Source: Cryptomeria japonica (taxonomy: Eukaryota > Streptophyta > Pinopsida > Cupressales > Cupressaceae). Taken from it: a DNA stretch of 64,000 bases. The stretch spans positions 694,780,083-694,844,082 of the forward strand of contig NC_081412.1 in the NCBI RefSeq assembly GCF_030272615.1, in the 5' to 3' direction. Shown here piece after piece: positions 22,153-33,465 of this stretch; within the stretch, counting starts at the first letter, position 1, and each line of letters opens with the position of its first letter. The position numbers were made by a program, and so were the translations under genes. The notes beneath the pieces are model-generated. The model ran no database searches and was not told the DNA's origin. It worked only from the letters and a program-made list of their open reading frames with translations.

Positions 22153-22458
22153 GGTTATAAATACCTTTATCTGCCTTAAGGAATGATTGCTTGATGAATT
22201 GCTTCACTTATTTTCTTGGAATTCCTTCGCTCGGGAATTTTCACGCTCTTGAAGATTTGAATACTCGGTGAAATGAAAATGGAGAAAAAACACTTGCTTT
22301 ATAATGTTAATTTCGCCAACCACCACATTTAATGCTTGTTGGTTAAGTAATGACTTAACTTATCTACCGGTATAGAAGTAATTTCAACTTCTCATCATCA
22401 ATCGAGGGAATAATAGCATGTTTCACATTTGGTTGCTAAACCCTCAAATGAATTTTCT

Positions 22459-23619
22459 TTAGTTAGATGAAGAGTCTCTTGCCGGTGGAGTGTTACTCTG
22501 TTCTACCGGTGGAGTGTTACTCTATTCTGCCAGTGGAGTGTTACTCTGTTTTGCCGGTGGAGGAGTATTCCTATCAACATTTAGATCTGACTTTCTAATC
22601 CATTGTTTTGATAATTCTTTCTTTACCTCTTCAACCTTTTCTTTACCTTTCAAACTTGCACCATTATTAATTGCCGATGATGCCTTACTTCTGCAGAATT
22701 TTGCAATATGTCCAATCTTGTTGCAAGCATAACATGTCACATTGTTTTTCTGAATAGCTTTCCCATATCCTATGTCGGTTTGTGTTCTACACTGATTAGA
22801 TAAGTGTCCAAATCTTCCACAAACATAACATCTTACATTCATTCTGAAATTTTTTGAATTATGATCAGTTTTGTTGCATTTGGAGCATTGACTGGTGGGT
22901 GTATTAGTGCTCTGATAATTTCTAGATCTACACTGATTTTCTCTATGACCATACTTGTTAGAGTTAAAGCATTTTCCATTAAATTTATAAGCATTTGGTT
23001 GTCTTACTGGTTTTCTATGATCATGTGTGTTTGCAGTATCGGAGCTTTCACCAACTTCAAAGCCAAGGCCATTAGTGTCACAATTTGGTTTTTGATTTTT
23101 CAGCAAGTCACCAAGTTCTTCTGAGCTTTTCTTGAATTTTTCCTTGTGTTGATTTGCAATAGCCAGTTCTCTTCACAAGATACCCTTTTGTCTCATGAGT
23201 TCATTTGAGTTATTTTATGCATGCATCAAATTTGTCTTCAACATATCATTTTCATAACTAAGTCTTGTGTTTTCATTTGTAGCATCATTCAGTCTTCTAG
23301 TCAAGTCTTCTTCATTCTTCTTTATATCTTCAATTTCTTTACAAAATCTCATAGTCATATCTTGCATCTCATTCTTTGTTGTCATGTTTTCTTGTTTCAG
23401 CTTATTCATCAGATCACTAAGAGTTTCTTTTTCATCATTCTCATTTTACATCTTTTCACAAAGTTCTCTTCTCTTGTTTCTTGCAATGGTAAGATTTTCT
23501 TGAAGTGCTTGAATAATATCCTATGTAGCCTTTAGATCATCTTCAAGTTTGATATTTTTCAACTTTTCTATATCATAGTCTGAGAGAGCTGCTTCTAATT
23601 GCTTCATCAATTTTTCCAT
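22459..23619 (-). pseudogene. TRG-A gag-like protein with coiled coil and four zinc knuckles
   Basis: Starts ATG at 23619 (MEKLMKQLEAAL). The N-terminal half is a long coiled coil (DLMNKLKQENMTTKNEMQ). Four CX2CX4HX4C knuckles follow: CFNSNKYGHRENQC (second Cys changed to Ser), CSKCNKTDHNSKNF (last Cys changed to Phe), CYVCGRFGHLSNQC and CYACNKIGHIAKFC. The tail has three tandem copies of an eight-residue unit like QSNTPPAE. Several in-frame stops are present, mostly TAG or TAA. No classical Gag core motif was seen, so the assignment rests on knuckles, coiled coil and position after the primer site. Confidence 0.75.
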
Positions 23620-23677
23620 CTCTACCAGTGTCAAGATCTTCCTTAAGTTGTTAGGCTTCTGGAAATAGAGGACCAGG

Positions 23678-23689
23678 CTTTGATACCAA
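23678..23689 (-). promoter_or_regulatory. TRG-A primer-binding site
   Basis: Reads TGGTATCAAAGC on the minus strand, next to the 5' LTR. One base differs from the canonical initiator-Met site TGGTATCAGAGC that TRG-B retains. Confidence 0.8.
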
Positions 23690-23690
23690 T

Positions 23691-24451
23691 TGTTATGATT
23701 CCCAAAGATACTGAGAGGGGGGGGGGGGGTGAATCCATATCTAACCGGTTATATAATTTTCTTAACTTAAAACATGTAAAGCATATCAATACTGTATACC
23801 GATAAACAAAAAGTAATGCAATAAATAGAGATAACAACTACCACATGAAAAACATACCATAACATAGTAGTTTAACGAGGAAACCCGGTGTGGGAAAAAC
23901 CTCAGTGGGATTTGTGACCCACAATATTCACTTACTAGCCAATAAGAGAATATTACTGCTACAATAGGGGCCTACATATATAGGAAGGCCAAGTGCCTAG
24001 AGCTCACTGCTCAATTACAAAATGGGAAGTCTCACTGACTTACAAAATGGATTATGCAAATCCAATGTCTTGTACTGCTTCAAAATAGCATCTATTATGG
24101 CAGATCCAGTACCGGTTTTAGCTCTGCTTCATATATAAACCCTTAACCTATAATTTGCATAATAGGTCTTCCTTATTTTGCCTATCTTCTCACTTACCAA
24201 ATGTTCTATAATGATCTCATACATATGAGTCATTTTACAATTAATTACAAAATATATCATAAGCAAAATTCCTGTTGGCCTAGGTGTCGGTATACTTCCT
24301 TTTATTGTCGGTGTTCTATGTGTTGGTGTAGAGTCTTTCGTTGCCGGTGCCGGTATATTGTCTTGTCGGTATCATATGATTGTAAGGTTGCCATCAATGA
24401 CAAAACCTTCAATCACCTACAATATCTCATTGGAGTGTACATTTGCCAACA
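23691..24451 (-). repeat. TRG-A 5' LTR
   Basis: 761 bp. Contains a long homopolymer run of G on the plus strand near 23717. Ends in ATTTGCCAACA next to the ATCTC flank. Confidence 0.9.
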
Positions 24452-24456
24452 ATCTC

Positions 24457-25064
24457 TTAGGATATCATTCGTTACCTTGTTGCTATACAGGTCACTAGGG
24501 TTCTACGACTTGATGAGGACAAATTTGATAGATGGCTGAATGATGGAACAACACATGTCTTAATCCGAGAACTGTCCCATGGGTTCACTTGGGACCGAAT
24601 GGGAAGCAACAAGTCACACTTTGAGCTGGCGCTAATGAGATTTATGCAGGAGTTAGAGGCAAGATAGCAGAGAGAGGATTTCATTGAGATGGAACTGGAA
24701 GGACTGCCTACCCACCCCTATAGAGACCAGTTTGCTAAAGGAAATGTACTAGTGTGGTGTGAGGGAGAGATAGGATGGACTGCGTGGCTCCCCCCCTTGG
24801 GAGATAATATTCATCCTGACTCCTCCTTCCTCTTTAGTTAGTTGACATGTTTCCTCTATGATATATTTTGTATATGGGACATCCAACTCTATAATTTTGT
24901 GATTCATCCGCAACTTGTGTATAATACTCACATGATATGGCTCATTGACCTTCCTGCCATGGTTTTTTTGTCACTATGAGATCTATCTACTAGCTGGCTG
25001 TGTATTTTCCAGCCTAATCTACTGAATTTTGTAATGATATTTTATGATACTTAATACAAAAAAA
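24457..25064 (+). pseudogene. LINE ORF2 tail and 3' end
   Basis: After TRG-A, a frame reading RVLRLDEDKFDRWLNDG continues to a stop near 24840, with one internal TAG at about 24665 and a probable one-base frameshift at the junction. The 3' UTR follows and ends in a short A tail. No polyadenylation signal is obvious. Confidence 0.6.
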
Positions 25065-25896
25065 TTTAATTAATTAAATTCCTTTAATTCCCCAAATTAT
25101 AATTCCAATTAATTCCATCTAATTTCATTTCATATTTCCCCAAAATTGAATTTCACTTAATTTCATCTAATTCCAAATCATCAAAATCACATTTCCCCAA
25201 ATCTGAATTTCAATTAATTTCATGTGCATTTCAAAATTTGAATGACCAAATTCAAATCCAAATTGAAAATGAAAATCAAATTCAATTTCAAATTTCTACA
25301 ACACATGCCAAAATCGGAACTAATTGATCAGATCAGTTGTTTAATCAGTTGACTCAGTTAACTCATCAATCAACCCACTTATCTCTCCAATCAATTCAGT
25401 CTTCTAATCAATCAATCCAGTCAACTAATCCATCTATTTAGTCTACTAGTCAATCAATTGAGTTTACTCTCCAATCAACTGAGTTGACTACTCAATCAAA
25501 TGAGTTAGCAAATCAATCAGTTGAGTTCATTGATCAATCTAAATCAGTTATCTATCAATCAAAACTTGAGTTCAAATTCTCACCTCCTTTGTGTTGAAAA
25601 TCTATAAATTCAACCTCTTTTCTCAATTCAGTCTAGAATCACAGAATCACATCTTCAAACAATTGTCTAATTTATGCAGGAATCCCAGTGCAATACCTGA
25701 GAGCCACCTACAAGCACAATTTGAAGAAGCACAATGGAAGCCATGATGTAGGATGAGGGAGTTTCATTTATTTGAATTTATTCTTATCTTGTGTTAATTT
25801 CTATTGGTTTATGTTTGAAATTGCTTTGATAGTTAAGGATTTGGTGATTCGTCCTTATTTCCTATTTCTGCATTAATGATTTTTAAGCATGAAACA
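25065..25896 (+). repeat. E2 5' LTR, 5'-truncated
   Basis: Aligns with 58823-59656 of the 3' LTR and ends GAAACA before the primer site. A TATA box, CTATAAATTC (25602-25611), is conserved in both copies and resembles the E3 TATA region. Confidence 0.9.
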
Positions 25897-25897
25897 T

Positions 25898-25915
25898 TTG
25901 GTGAACCTGACGTGA
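25898..25915 (+). promoter_or_regulatory. E2 primer-binding site candidate
   Basis: TTGGTGAACCTGACGTGA starts two bases after the LTR end. It differs from the E1 and E3 sites, so E2 would use a different tRNA. Assignment not possible here. Confidence 0.55.
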
Positions 25916-25929
25916 AATAACAACAATTT

Positions 25930-26330
25930 AAAATTGTGTATGCCTGTAGGTTTTCATTTTTTGGAAGTTTTCATTTTTGGCAGGTTTTCATTTCTAGAAA
26001 GTTTATGTTTTTGGCAGGTTTCCATTTCTAGAAAGATTCTATTTTTGGTAGGTTTCCACTTCTAGAAAGCCATTTTTGTTAGGTTTATTTTTTTTGTGGG
26101 TTTCCATTTATGGAAAGTTTCCATTTTTGTCAGGTTTCCATTTTTGGAAAGTTTTCATTTTTGGCAGGTTTTCATTTCTGGAAAGTTTTCATTTTTGGTA
26201 GGTTTCCATTTTTGGTAGGAGGTTTCCATTTTTGGTAGGTTTCCATTTTTGGAAAGCTTCCATTTTGGTAGGTTTTTGTTTCTAAAAAGTTTCTATTTTT
26301 GGTAGTTTCCATTTTTAGCAAGTTCTTCAT
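25930..26330 (+). repeat. TTTCCATTTTTGG motif array in the E2 leader
   Basis: More than 15 units alternating between TTTTCATTTTTGGCAGG-like and TTTCCATTTCTAGAAAG-like words. It is the positional counterpart of the GCGTCTGYG array in E1 and the TCGTACGAG array in E3, but unrelated in sequence. Confidence 0.85.
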
Positions 26331-26782
26331 GTAAATAAAAAAAAAAAAAAAACCTCTCTATTCTTTCATTTTTCTTAAATTCTTGTCTTTTAGTGTTTTG
26401 TTTTATAACAGATCATTGATAAACACATAAGTAGATTTTTTGTAACCAAATGAAGGAAATTAGGCTGGATAGCCCACCATGTGTCTACTAACATTATTTT
26501 CTCTGTAGGGTTAGAGTAGAGAACTTCTTTTGGTGCTTTTAAAAAGAACAAAATCAAATTATTTCCTGTTCTTTCACAAATTGCTATGAAGGTTAAAAAT
26601 GAACACCATGTCTGTGTGGAGCAACATCTCCACTTAGAATACAAAATCATTGTAATGGAAGGATAAAATGAAATTCTGTTTTTCGTGTCTTCGAAGGGAT
26701 AGGTATTATGCTCTCCCCTTCAATGGGTGATCAGAAAACCAAACTCTCTTCTTTCATGATTTCATTTATTTCTTGCAATTAA

Positions 26783-27235
26783 ATCCTTTAGAAAGCTTGC
26801 CCTCCTGAGTTACCCTTAGGGTGCCATTAAGGCCGATGAGAGGAAAACAACCTAAGTGGCTACAACTAAAGTCAAATAATCCAAGACACTATAAATAAAT
26901 GTGTATGTGATGAAAATCATATGTGACGAGTGTTACATGTTGTCACAATGACGTTATGCCTCCCTTAGTGCCTATATGGTACATTAAAATCTGTAGAGCG
27001 TAACCTCTACAGACTGGGAGACCTCCTTCAATGGAGTGTAAGATGTTGTTGATCATGACCACTCGAATGGAACCTTGTCTAAACACCATAGAAATTAGAA
27101 GTCCACCTGAGTCAGTAACCAGACACTTGTTTTATCACAGTGCAAGGGTGGGGAAGAATCTGTCCCCAAGACACTCACCATATATCTCCGAGGATAATGG
27201 GCCAATTGAGAAGCAATCTTCTTTGGTCTAATTCT
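26783..27235 (+). other. Conserved Tat leader block (E2 copy)
   Basis: Shares GCTTGCCCTCCTGAG, GCCATTAAGGCCGATG, AACCTAAGTGGC, CACTATAAATAAA and a GACTGGGAGACCTCC phrase with E3 and, more loosely, E1. The order is identical. No coding frame is conserved across the three. Confidence 0.7.
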
Positions 27236-27729
27236 AGAAAAAAGGCAAAAAAATAGGCACACCTTAGGGTGTGACAGGGTTGTTTGAGCTAACGGAGTAT
27301 CAAGATGTGGGTTGTGATAATACTTGTGACCTTTTGACCTTAGGAGAGTCTGCTTGATGTGATATCGAATTGCCCAAATACAATGAAAAAAAAATGGGGT
27401 CTTGAAAAAGACTCCAACATTCATGGGAATTTGAAAAAAGATACTTAAACAAATATCATTTTCATGGTTATATTCTTTTTTATGTGTTTGTTGTGTCCTT
27501 TTCTACATTTCACCAAGTTCAAACATTTTAGAAAATACAAAAAATAAAGTGGAATCTCAACCAATTTTTTGTCAAAAACATCAACAAGATCAAATCCCTC
27601 AACAAATTCAAGCTTCAATATCAACAAGATCAAAACCCCACAGAAAACAAGCTTGTCACCATCAACATCAAATCAAACTTTTGCAACATTCTAGAAATGA
27701 AGAAAACATCTTACATGTTGTGATCTTAG

Positions 27730-29463
27730 GTTCAAACCAATCAAGCAAACATCATAGATTGGCGTTATGCATTTCATAGGGAAGGTGAAGAATTCATCTC
27801 TTCCATTCCCATTCAATTGTCATCCATAGAAACATTAGCTCAACAAATCAATACTTTGCAACAGCAAATGAGAGACATGACTAGTCCTAGTAACCATAGG
27901 GGATGGTTAAAAAATATGATGAAGGAGGTGATAACCATGAGGGAATCATTATCAGGCCAACCTTCTTCTTCTTGTGAGACCATTCAAACATGTCAACCTT
28001 CATTCTTCAACAAAATCATTCCTACCTCAGTTCAACCAACATTAGAGTCATGTCAACCTTCTTTCAACCCAACATATCAATCATACCAGTCATATCAACC
28101 TAACATTCAAAGTACCTCTTTCAACCAAAATCAAACTCCTTTCAACCAAAATCAAACTTCTTTCAACTAAAATCAAACCCCATTTAACCAAGGTTCAAAT
28201 CAAAATTCACAGCAACCCAACAATCAAAGTACCTCTTTCAACCAAAATCAAACCTTTTTCAACCAAAATCAAGCCTCTTTCAACCAAAATCAAACTCCTT
28301 TCAACCAAAATCAAACCTCTTTCAACCAAAATCAAACCCCATTCAACCAAAGTCTAAATCAAAATTCACACCAACCCAACATTCAAACTCCTTTCAACCA
28401 AAATCAAACCTCTTTCAACCAAAGTCCAACTCCTTTCAACCAAAATAAAATGTCTTTCAACCAAAGTCCAAATAAACCACATCTATCCACCATTTCATCA
28501 TCCCCTAAGGTTACAGAAGACCAATCCATGCTATCTTCATCCAATAGCACAATCTCCCAAGGGTTATCTATGACACAAATCCAATCTAATGCAAGTCGTG
28601 ATTTAGAGAGTCTTGTTCAAAATCCTTTCTCATGAAGTCAAAAGGTTGAAACCTTCCAAGAATCTCCCATGAATATCCAAACTCCTTCCCTATGTCAGGA
28701 GGACAATCCAAAATCAAAACAAATCAGTCATGAAATAAATCAAGATCAAGAACAAACCTTTTCATCCTACCTAGTTTTTTATGAAGACTCCACCTATCAA
28801 GAATCTTATGATGATCCCCTCATTCTTTTCTATTCCACTCATAATAACACCCTTGTTTCTCAAGAGAAAGATGTTCTTTCAAGTACCATCCAACATCCAC
28901 CTCCTAAACAAGATCACATTATCATTTCTCCTAGTCTCCCTCATGATTCCAATACACAAGTTGTTCATGAACCCCTTATCAATGAAATCAGCAATCTAGA
29001 TCATACTACATAGGAAAACTTGTCAACAATTGTATGTGCACCATCATCAAATGCCAATGTGGTGACAAAAACAAGCATAACACCAACTATTGAAATCGAC
29101 ACCCAAATTGTTACATCATCTTCTTCAAGCACAAGCATAACACCAGCTAATGAAATCAACACCCAAATTGTTTCATCATACTCTTCAAGTGCATCAATGA
29201 AAATAGGCATAACACCCGCTCATATCACAACTTTGAAACCAAACTCTATTTGCCTCATACACCCACACTTGAAAGATTGTGGGAAAGAAGGTCTACCACA
29301 ACTGAATTTGTTTGAAAATAAAGGGGCTATAGAAAAAACTATACATGAAAGACTCCTAACTAAATATCCTATTGAAAAAGATAGGTTCATCCAACTCTTC
29401 AAACAAAGACCAATGAATTATCTATACAAAGCTCATACCAACTCAATAACAACATACACCTAA
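27730..29463 (+). pseudogene. E2 FNQ-repeat protein
   Basis: One frame from about 27730 to 29463 (first Met 27817), about 578 codons, broken only by TAA 28168, TGA 28633 and TAG 29011. The N-terminus has a short coiled-coil-like stretch (ETLAQQINTLQQQMRDM). The centre (about 28080-28475) is a repeat of PFNQNQTSFNQNQ units, very Asn/Gln/Phe-rich. The C-terminal 75 residues (ICLIHPHLKDCGKEG, HERLLTKYPIEKDRF) look globular. It sits where gag should be, but no Gag core or zinc knuckle is visible. It could be a low-complexity structural replacement for Gag; function unknown. Confidence 0.65.
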
Positions 29464-31200
29464 AAAGATATTACATCTAAGGGTGCGTTCATTTTAATTT
29501 TCAGTACTGCATTGCATATCTTCATTTCAAAGTACATCATAGTTGCTTGCATATCACCATTCCACAACATATAGTTGCATATCATTATTACTTTTTCATA
29601 TAGTTGCATCGATAAATACATTATGATGGTCCAAGTCATTCACCTGCCTGTAATAAAAGGAACGAAGGTTGTCTCATTTCCTAGATACCTGTTCATGAAG
29701 ACTTTAGGAAGTCTCTAAGTGATTCATCTTCAATGTCACAGTGTGATTATGCTTTATCCTTGGTTGGGTAGAGGTTTCCTTATCAAGTCTTGTTACCAAA
29801 AATCTATCAATTTCTATATCTCACACATTAATAAAAAAACTCTAAGTCATTACAGATACCTAGTTCGTCATGTGGCTAGTGAAAAATCCAATATTATGCT
29901 TCAGTGCCACTGTAATTGTCATACCCAAGTAGGTTTTATTACTTACAAGTCAAGGTGAGAAAAAAAGTGTTATGTCAATCTCAAGACAAAACAAAAAAAT
30001 AAAAAAATGATATATCACGCATACAAGTGCGACAAAAAAAAGAGAGAAAGATTGACTATGGGAACATGCAAGCAACTCCATCGGGGCTATGGATGCCTAT
30101 TGGCAATGGAGAAATGTTTGAGAGATTATAGTACATAACCTCGTCAGAGCCTTAAAATCTTGTTGGCAGTGAGGCTCTATCCTGGTTTCTTTTAAAGTTA
30201 GAATAACTCACATAGCTAGCCACATAGGATTCCAAGGGTCTTTGATGGTTATAAGGTTCAGAATGAACTCAATTGCACACACATGGGGCAAAAGAAGATC
30301 AAAATTTCAAGAATTGATGGAGAATTTTTCCGTGCCTCCATTCATAAATCTTGGTTACATAGTGTGTTAGGTTGGATGGTCTAAGTCTTTTGAGAATGGA
30401 TTGAACTCCTATCTCTAAAACGTTTCACACCTTTAATCCAATCAATGCATTTCAAAATGAAAGACACACACACTCATCCTTGTTCAAATAGGAACTGCAT
30501 TTTTGCCATGCATCCTGCATTAGCATAAATCATATCAAAATTCATTATCTCCATTACATTATGCATCTTCATGTTATCCTCATAGGTGTCCATACTTGGG
30601 GGCATAACTGAAAAAATTCTAAAAAATAAAAAACGATCCTGAAAAAATCCTAAAAAATAAAAAACGATCCTGAAAAAATCCTAGAAAAAAAAAATGATAC
30701 TGAAAAAATCCTTAAAAAAAAAATGATACTGAAAAAATACCAAAAAAAATTCAAATAACGATCATTGAAAAATCCTAAACATCAGACATGATCCCAAAAA
30801 AATACCAAAAACAATCAATATCGATCCACAAAATGCAAAAACATTCAAATATCAATTTAAAACTTGCAATAAATTATCTCACAAGAATCAAACACCCCAA
30901 CAGATGTCCAACAAACACTTCACATGAAGTTAAATAAAGGATACAACTATCTTTTCAAAATGTCTGCAATCAAACTGATCAATGGTCTAATCTATCGATC
31001 TATCTAACTATCAACGTGATCAACATATTGTATTAAATAGAATCGGTACACTCAAAACCAGACATATCGGTTTTATACGGGGTCCAAAACTTCTAAAACC
31101 AGACATTACCAAAATCACATCAAACATATCAAAGCAAAGGCACAGTCAGTCTAACTGTTGAGTTTTGTCTATTTTTTGTTGACTCTTTCTTATCAAATTG
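29464..31200 (+). other. E2 non-coding stretch with a short tandem repeat
   Basis: No gene seen. At about 30606-30760 a 25-30 base unit containing GAAAAAATCCTAAAAAA and CGATCCT or GATACT repeats five to six times. It follows a GGGGGCATAACTG string at 30598, also seen after pol in E3 (50282). Confidence 0.6.
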
Positions 31201-31560
31201 GTGAAGATCATTGCTTTTAGCTACTCAAGGATGTCCAAAATTGAGTAGAGAAGCCATGATGGGCATGATCCTTTTCTTTGTTTTTTGTTTGTGGTTTGAA
31301 CCAATGAAGTTCTGGGGCACTTGCTCTAGTGGGTGTTTGTGATAGGAGCATTCATCTTGTGAATGCCACACATACCTCGACCCCTAGTGTAATTCCTAGA
31401 ATGGAGGGTTCATTCCTTGTCTACTATGTGTTTGTTTCTTTGCAATGAGATATCTATGCATCTTGGTTCCTCATACCCTGGTGTAATAAGCCCCATTGTT
31501 ATATAATAAGGCTCAATGATGATAATGTATTGCACTACGAATAAAGCAATGAAGACTTTC
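31200..31560 (+). other. Conserved block downstream of the ORF (E2 copy)
   Basis: Contains GTTTGTGATAGGAGCATTCA, matched in E3 by GTCTGTGATAAGAGCCTTCA, and AATAAGGCTCAATGATGATA, matched in E1. A CAT-rich tract follows at about 31690-31930. Confidence 0.55.
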
Positions 31561-31984
31561 TCATCAAAATTTCTATCATATCATCCATTATCACATCAAA
31601 ATTTGGAATACAAAGATTGATTCAGTTGATTGATCATTTTCTATCCATTCTACTTCTAACAACTAACAATTCTTCTAATATCTTCAACATGTATTTTGAC
31701 ACAAAAAAAAAACAAAAAAAAACATCATCACATCACATGTTCCTTATCGTTCCATAATCATAACAAAGTTTTCATCAACCATTATGCATCACAACATAAA
31801 AGTTACATCAAATCACTGCATAATATCATATTGCATTCATTATCACAATAAAAGATACATTAGACCATGAAGTTCACCATCAAAAGTTCATCAAGAAAGC
31901 ATATCATATATATCATAAAGAAATGTGTTAAAATATATCATATCTACAACATCAAAATCAATATCCAATCTCTCAACCTATATT

Positions 31985-32595
31985 GCCTCTATTAGTAGGT
32001 GCATCTCAACTAACTCTAGCCTGTCTTGGCGACGCTCTAGGTAGACCCATCACTCCTCCACTACTAGTCTATTGACAGGTAGATCAACTCAATCTTCTCC
32101 CCATGAAAGCACTAAAACTAGGTTCCCTCTGACCCTCAAGAATAGCTCACTCATAAGCCTGCCAATAATAAATAGCCTCTTGTGCAGCAACAAAATATCT
32201 ATCTGCCTTGCTTCGTGCCTCCATCACTGGCCCAAATAACTAATCATATGCATCCATAGTGATCTAAGTCCTCCTAACTACCTCATCTTTCTCCCTCTGT
32301 AATCGATCTCTCTGAGCAAATATCTGATCCCTCTCTACAGTTAACTCCTCCATTGCATGTCAATACTAATCCCTATCCTCCATCTGCTATTTCCACAAAG
32401 TAGCGACCAAGTCCTCTAAATGTCTAACCTGTTCTCTCAATCCCTCCTCATCTCCTCTCTCCACACCTACAAATTTTGCAGCATGGGGCATCTCCACATC
32501 ATATCCATCATCCCCACCCTCATCTCCATCACTGCTCGATGAACCTGATCCTAACTCATCGCTCTCATTAGAATTGCTCATGGATACAGTCTCTC
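31985..32595 (-). pseudogene. C-terminal part of the E2 antisense gene
   Basis: Minus-strand frame that enters from the TRG-B insertion point at 32595 and reads an acidic Ser-rich stretch (SDELGSGSSSSDGDEGGDD), then a helix-rich segment (LREQVRHLEDLVATLW). Further left, toward 31985, the sequence has stops in frame. It continues the glycine/arginine-rich segments at 37531-37647 and 38625-38784. Confidence 0.55.
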
Positions 32596-33394
32596 TATTG
32601 GCAAATGCACACTCCAATGAGACATTGTAGGTGATTGAAGGTTTTGTCATTGATGGAAACCTTACAATCCTATGACACTAGAAAGATAATTTACAGGCAC
32701 TGGCAAAGACAAACATTACACTGACACAGAGACCACTGGTAGTAAAAGGAAGCATACAGGCACAGAACCCGACAGGAATTTTGTTTGTAATATATTTTGT
32801 TAATTATTGTAAAATCATTGTAAGCCGACTTGGCAAGCTGTAAAATGACTCATATATGTAAGAGATCATTGTAGAAAATTTTGTAATAGATGGAAGAAAA
32901 TATATACGCAAAATAAGGCAAACCTATTATGTGAATCATAGGTTAAGGGTTTATGTATGAAGCAAAGCTAGAAACCGGTATTGGATCTGACATAGTAGAT
33001 GCTATTTTGAAGCAGTACAAGACATTGGATTTATATAATCAATTTTGTAAGTCAGTGAGACTTCCTGTTTTGTAATTGAGCAGTGAGCTCTAGGCACTTG
33101 GCCTTCCTGCATGTGCAGGCCCCTCTTGTAGCAGTAATATTCTCTTATTGGCCAATAAGTGAATATTGTGGGTCACAAATCCCACCGAGGTTTTTCCCAC
33201 ACCAGGTTTCCTCATTAAACTACTGTGTTATGGTGTGTTTTTCATGTGGTTGTTGTTATCTCTATTTATTACATTATTTCTTGTTTACCGGTATACAATA
33301 CTAATATGTTCTACATGTTTTAAGTTAAGAAAATTTTCTAACCGGTTAGATACTGATTCATCCCCCCCTCTCAGTATCTGTGGGAATCCTAACA
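32596..33394 (+). repeat. TRG-B 5' LTR
   Basis: 799 bp, nearly the same length as the 3' copy (798 bp), ending GGGAATCCTAACA two bases before the primer site. A TATATA string near 32898 could serve as the TATA box. Confidence 0.92.
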
Positions 33395-33396
33395 AT

Positions 33397-33408
33397 TGGT
33401 ATCAGAGC
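33397..33408 (+). promoter_or_regulatory. TRG-B primer-binding site (initiator Met tRNA type)
   Basis: TGGTATCAGAGC, the common plant site complementary to the initiator methionine tRNA 3' end. Confidence 0.9.
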
Positions 33409-33465
33409 TTGGTCCTCTATTTTTAGAAGCCTAATAGCTTGAGGAAGATCTTGACACTGGTAGAG

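Larger units (their letters stand above)
18542..24451 (-). mobile_element. TRG-A: gag-only LTR retrotransposon with a second ORF (minus strand)
   Basis: LTRs at 18542-19329 and 23691-24451 are inverted relative to the window (on the minus strand they begin TGTTGG and end TAACA). The primer site TGGTATCAAAGC lies beside the right LTR, and an AAAGGGGGAGAT polypurine tract beside the left. Flanks GTCTC (18537-18541) and ATCTC (24452-24456) are an imperfect duplication. The 4.4 kb interior has a coiled-coil/zinc-knuckle gag and an unrecognised ORF2, and no protease, RT or integrase. It resembles the described TR-GAG type of non-autonomous element but adds ORF2. Inserted into the LINE ORF2. Confidence 0.85.
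15060..25064 (+). mobile_element. L1-type LINE, 5'-truncated, interrupted by TRG-A
   Basis: Plus-strand non-LTR retrotransposon. The recognisable part starts inside the endonuclease near 15150, runs through reverse transcriptase and the C-terminal zinc-binding region, is interrupted by TRG-A at 18542-24451, resumes at 24457 and ends in seven A residues at 25058-25064. ORF1 and the 5' end are missing. The A tail abuts E2 LTR sequence, so the LINE appears to have inserted into the E2 5' LTR, but the LTR start is not found upstream. I see no convincing target-site duplication, so the 5' boundary is uncertain by about 100 bases. Confidence 0.8.

Noticed and set aside
23215-23535. Plus-strand Phe/Ser/Cys-rich ORFs resembling membrane proteins
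   Set aside because: Antisense reading of the TRG-A coiled coil.
32097-32400. Separate coding gene in E2 near 32100-32400
   Set aside because: Best explained as the decayed C-terminal end of the antisense gene; no independent start or domain.
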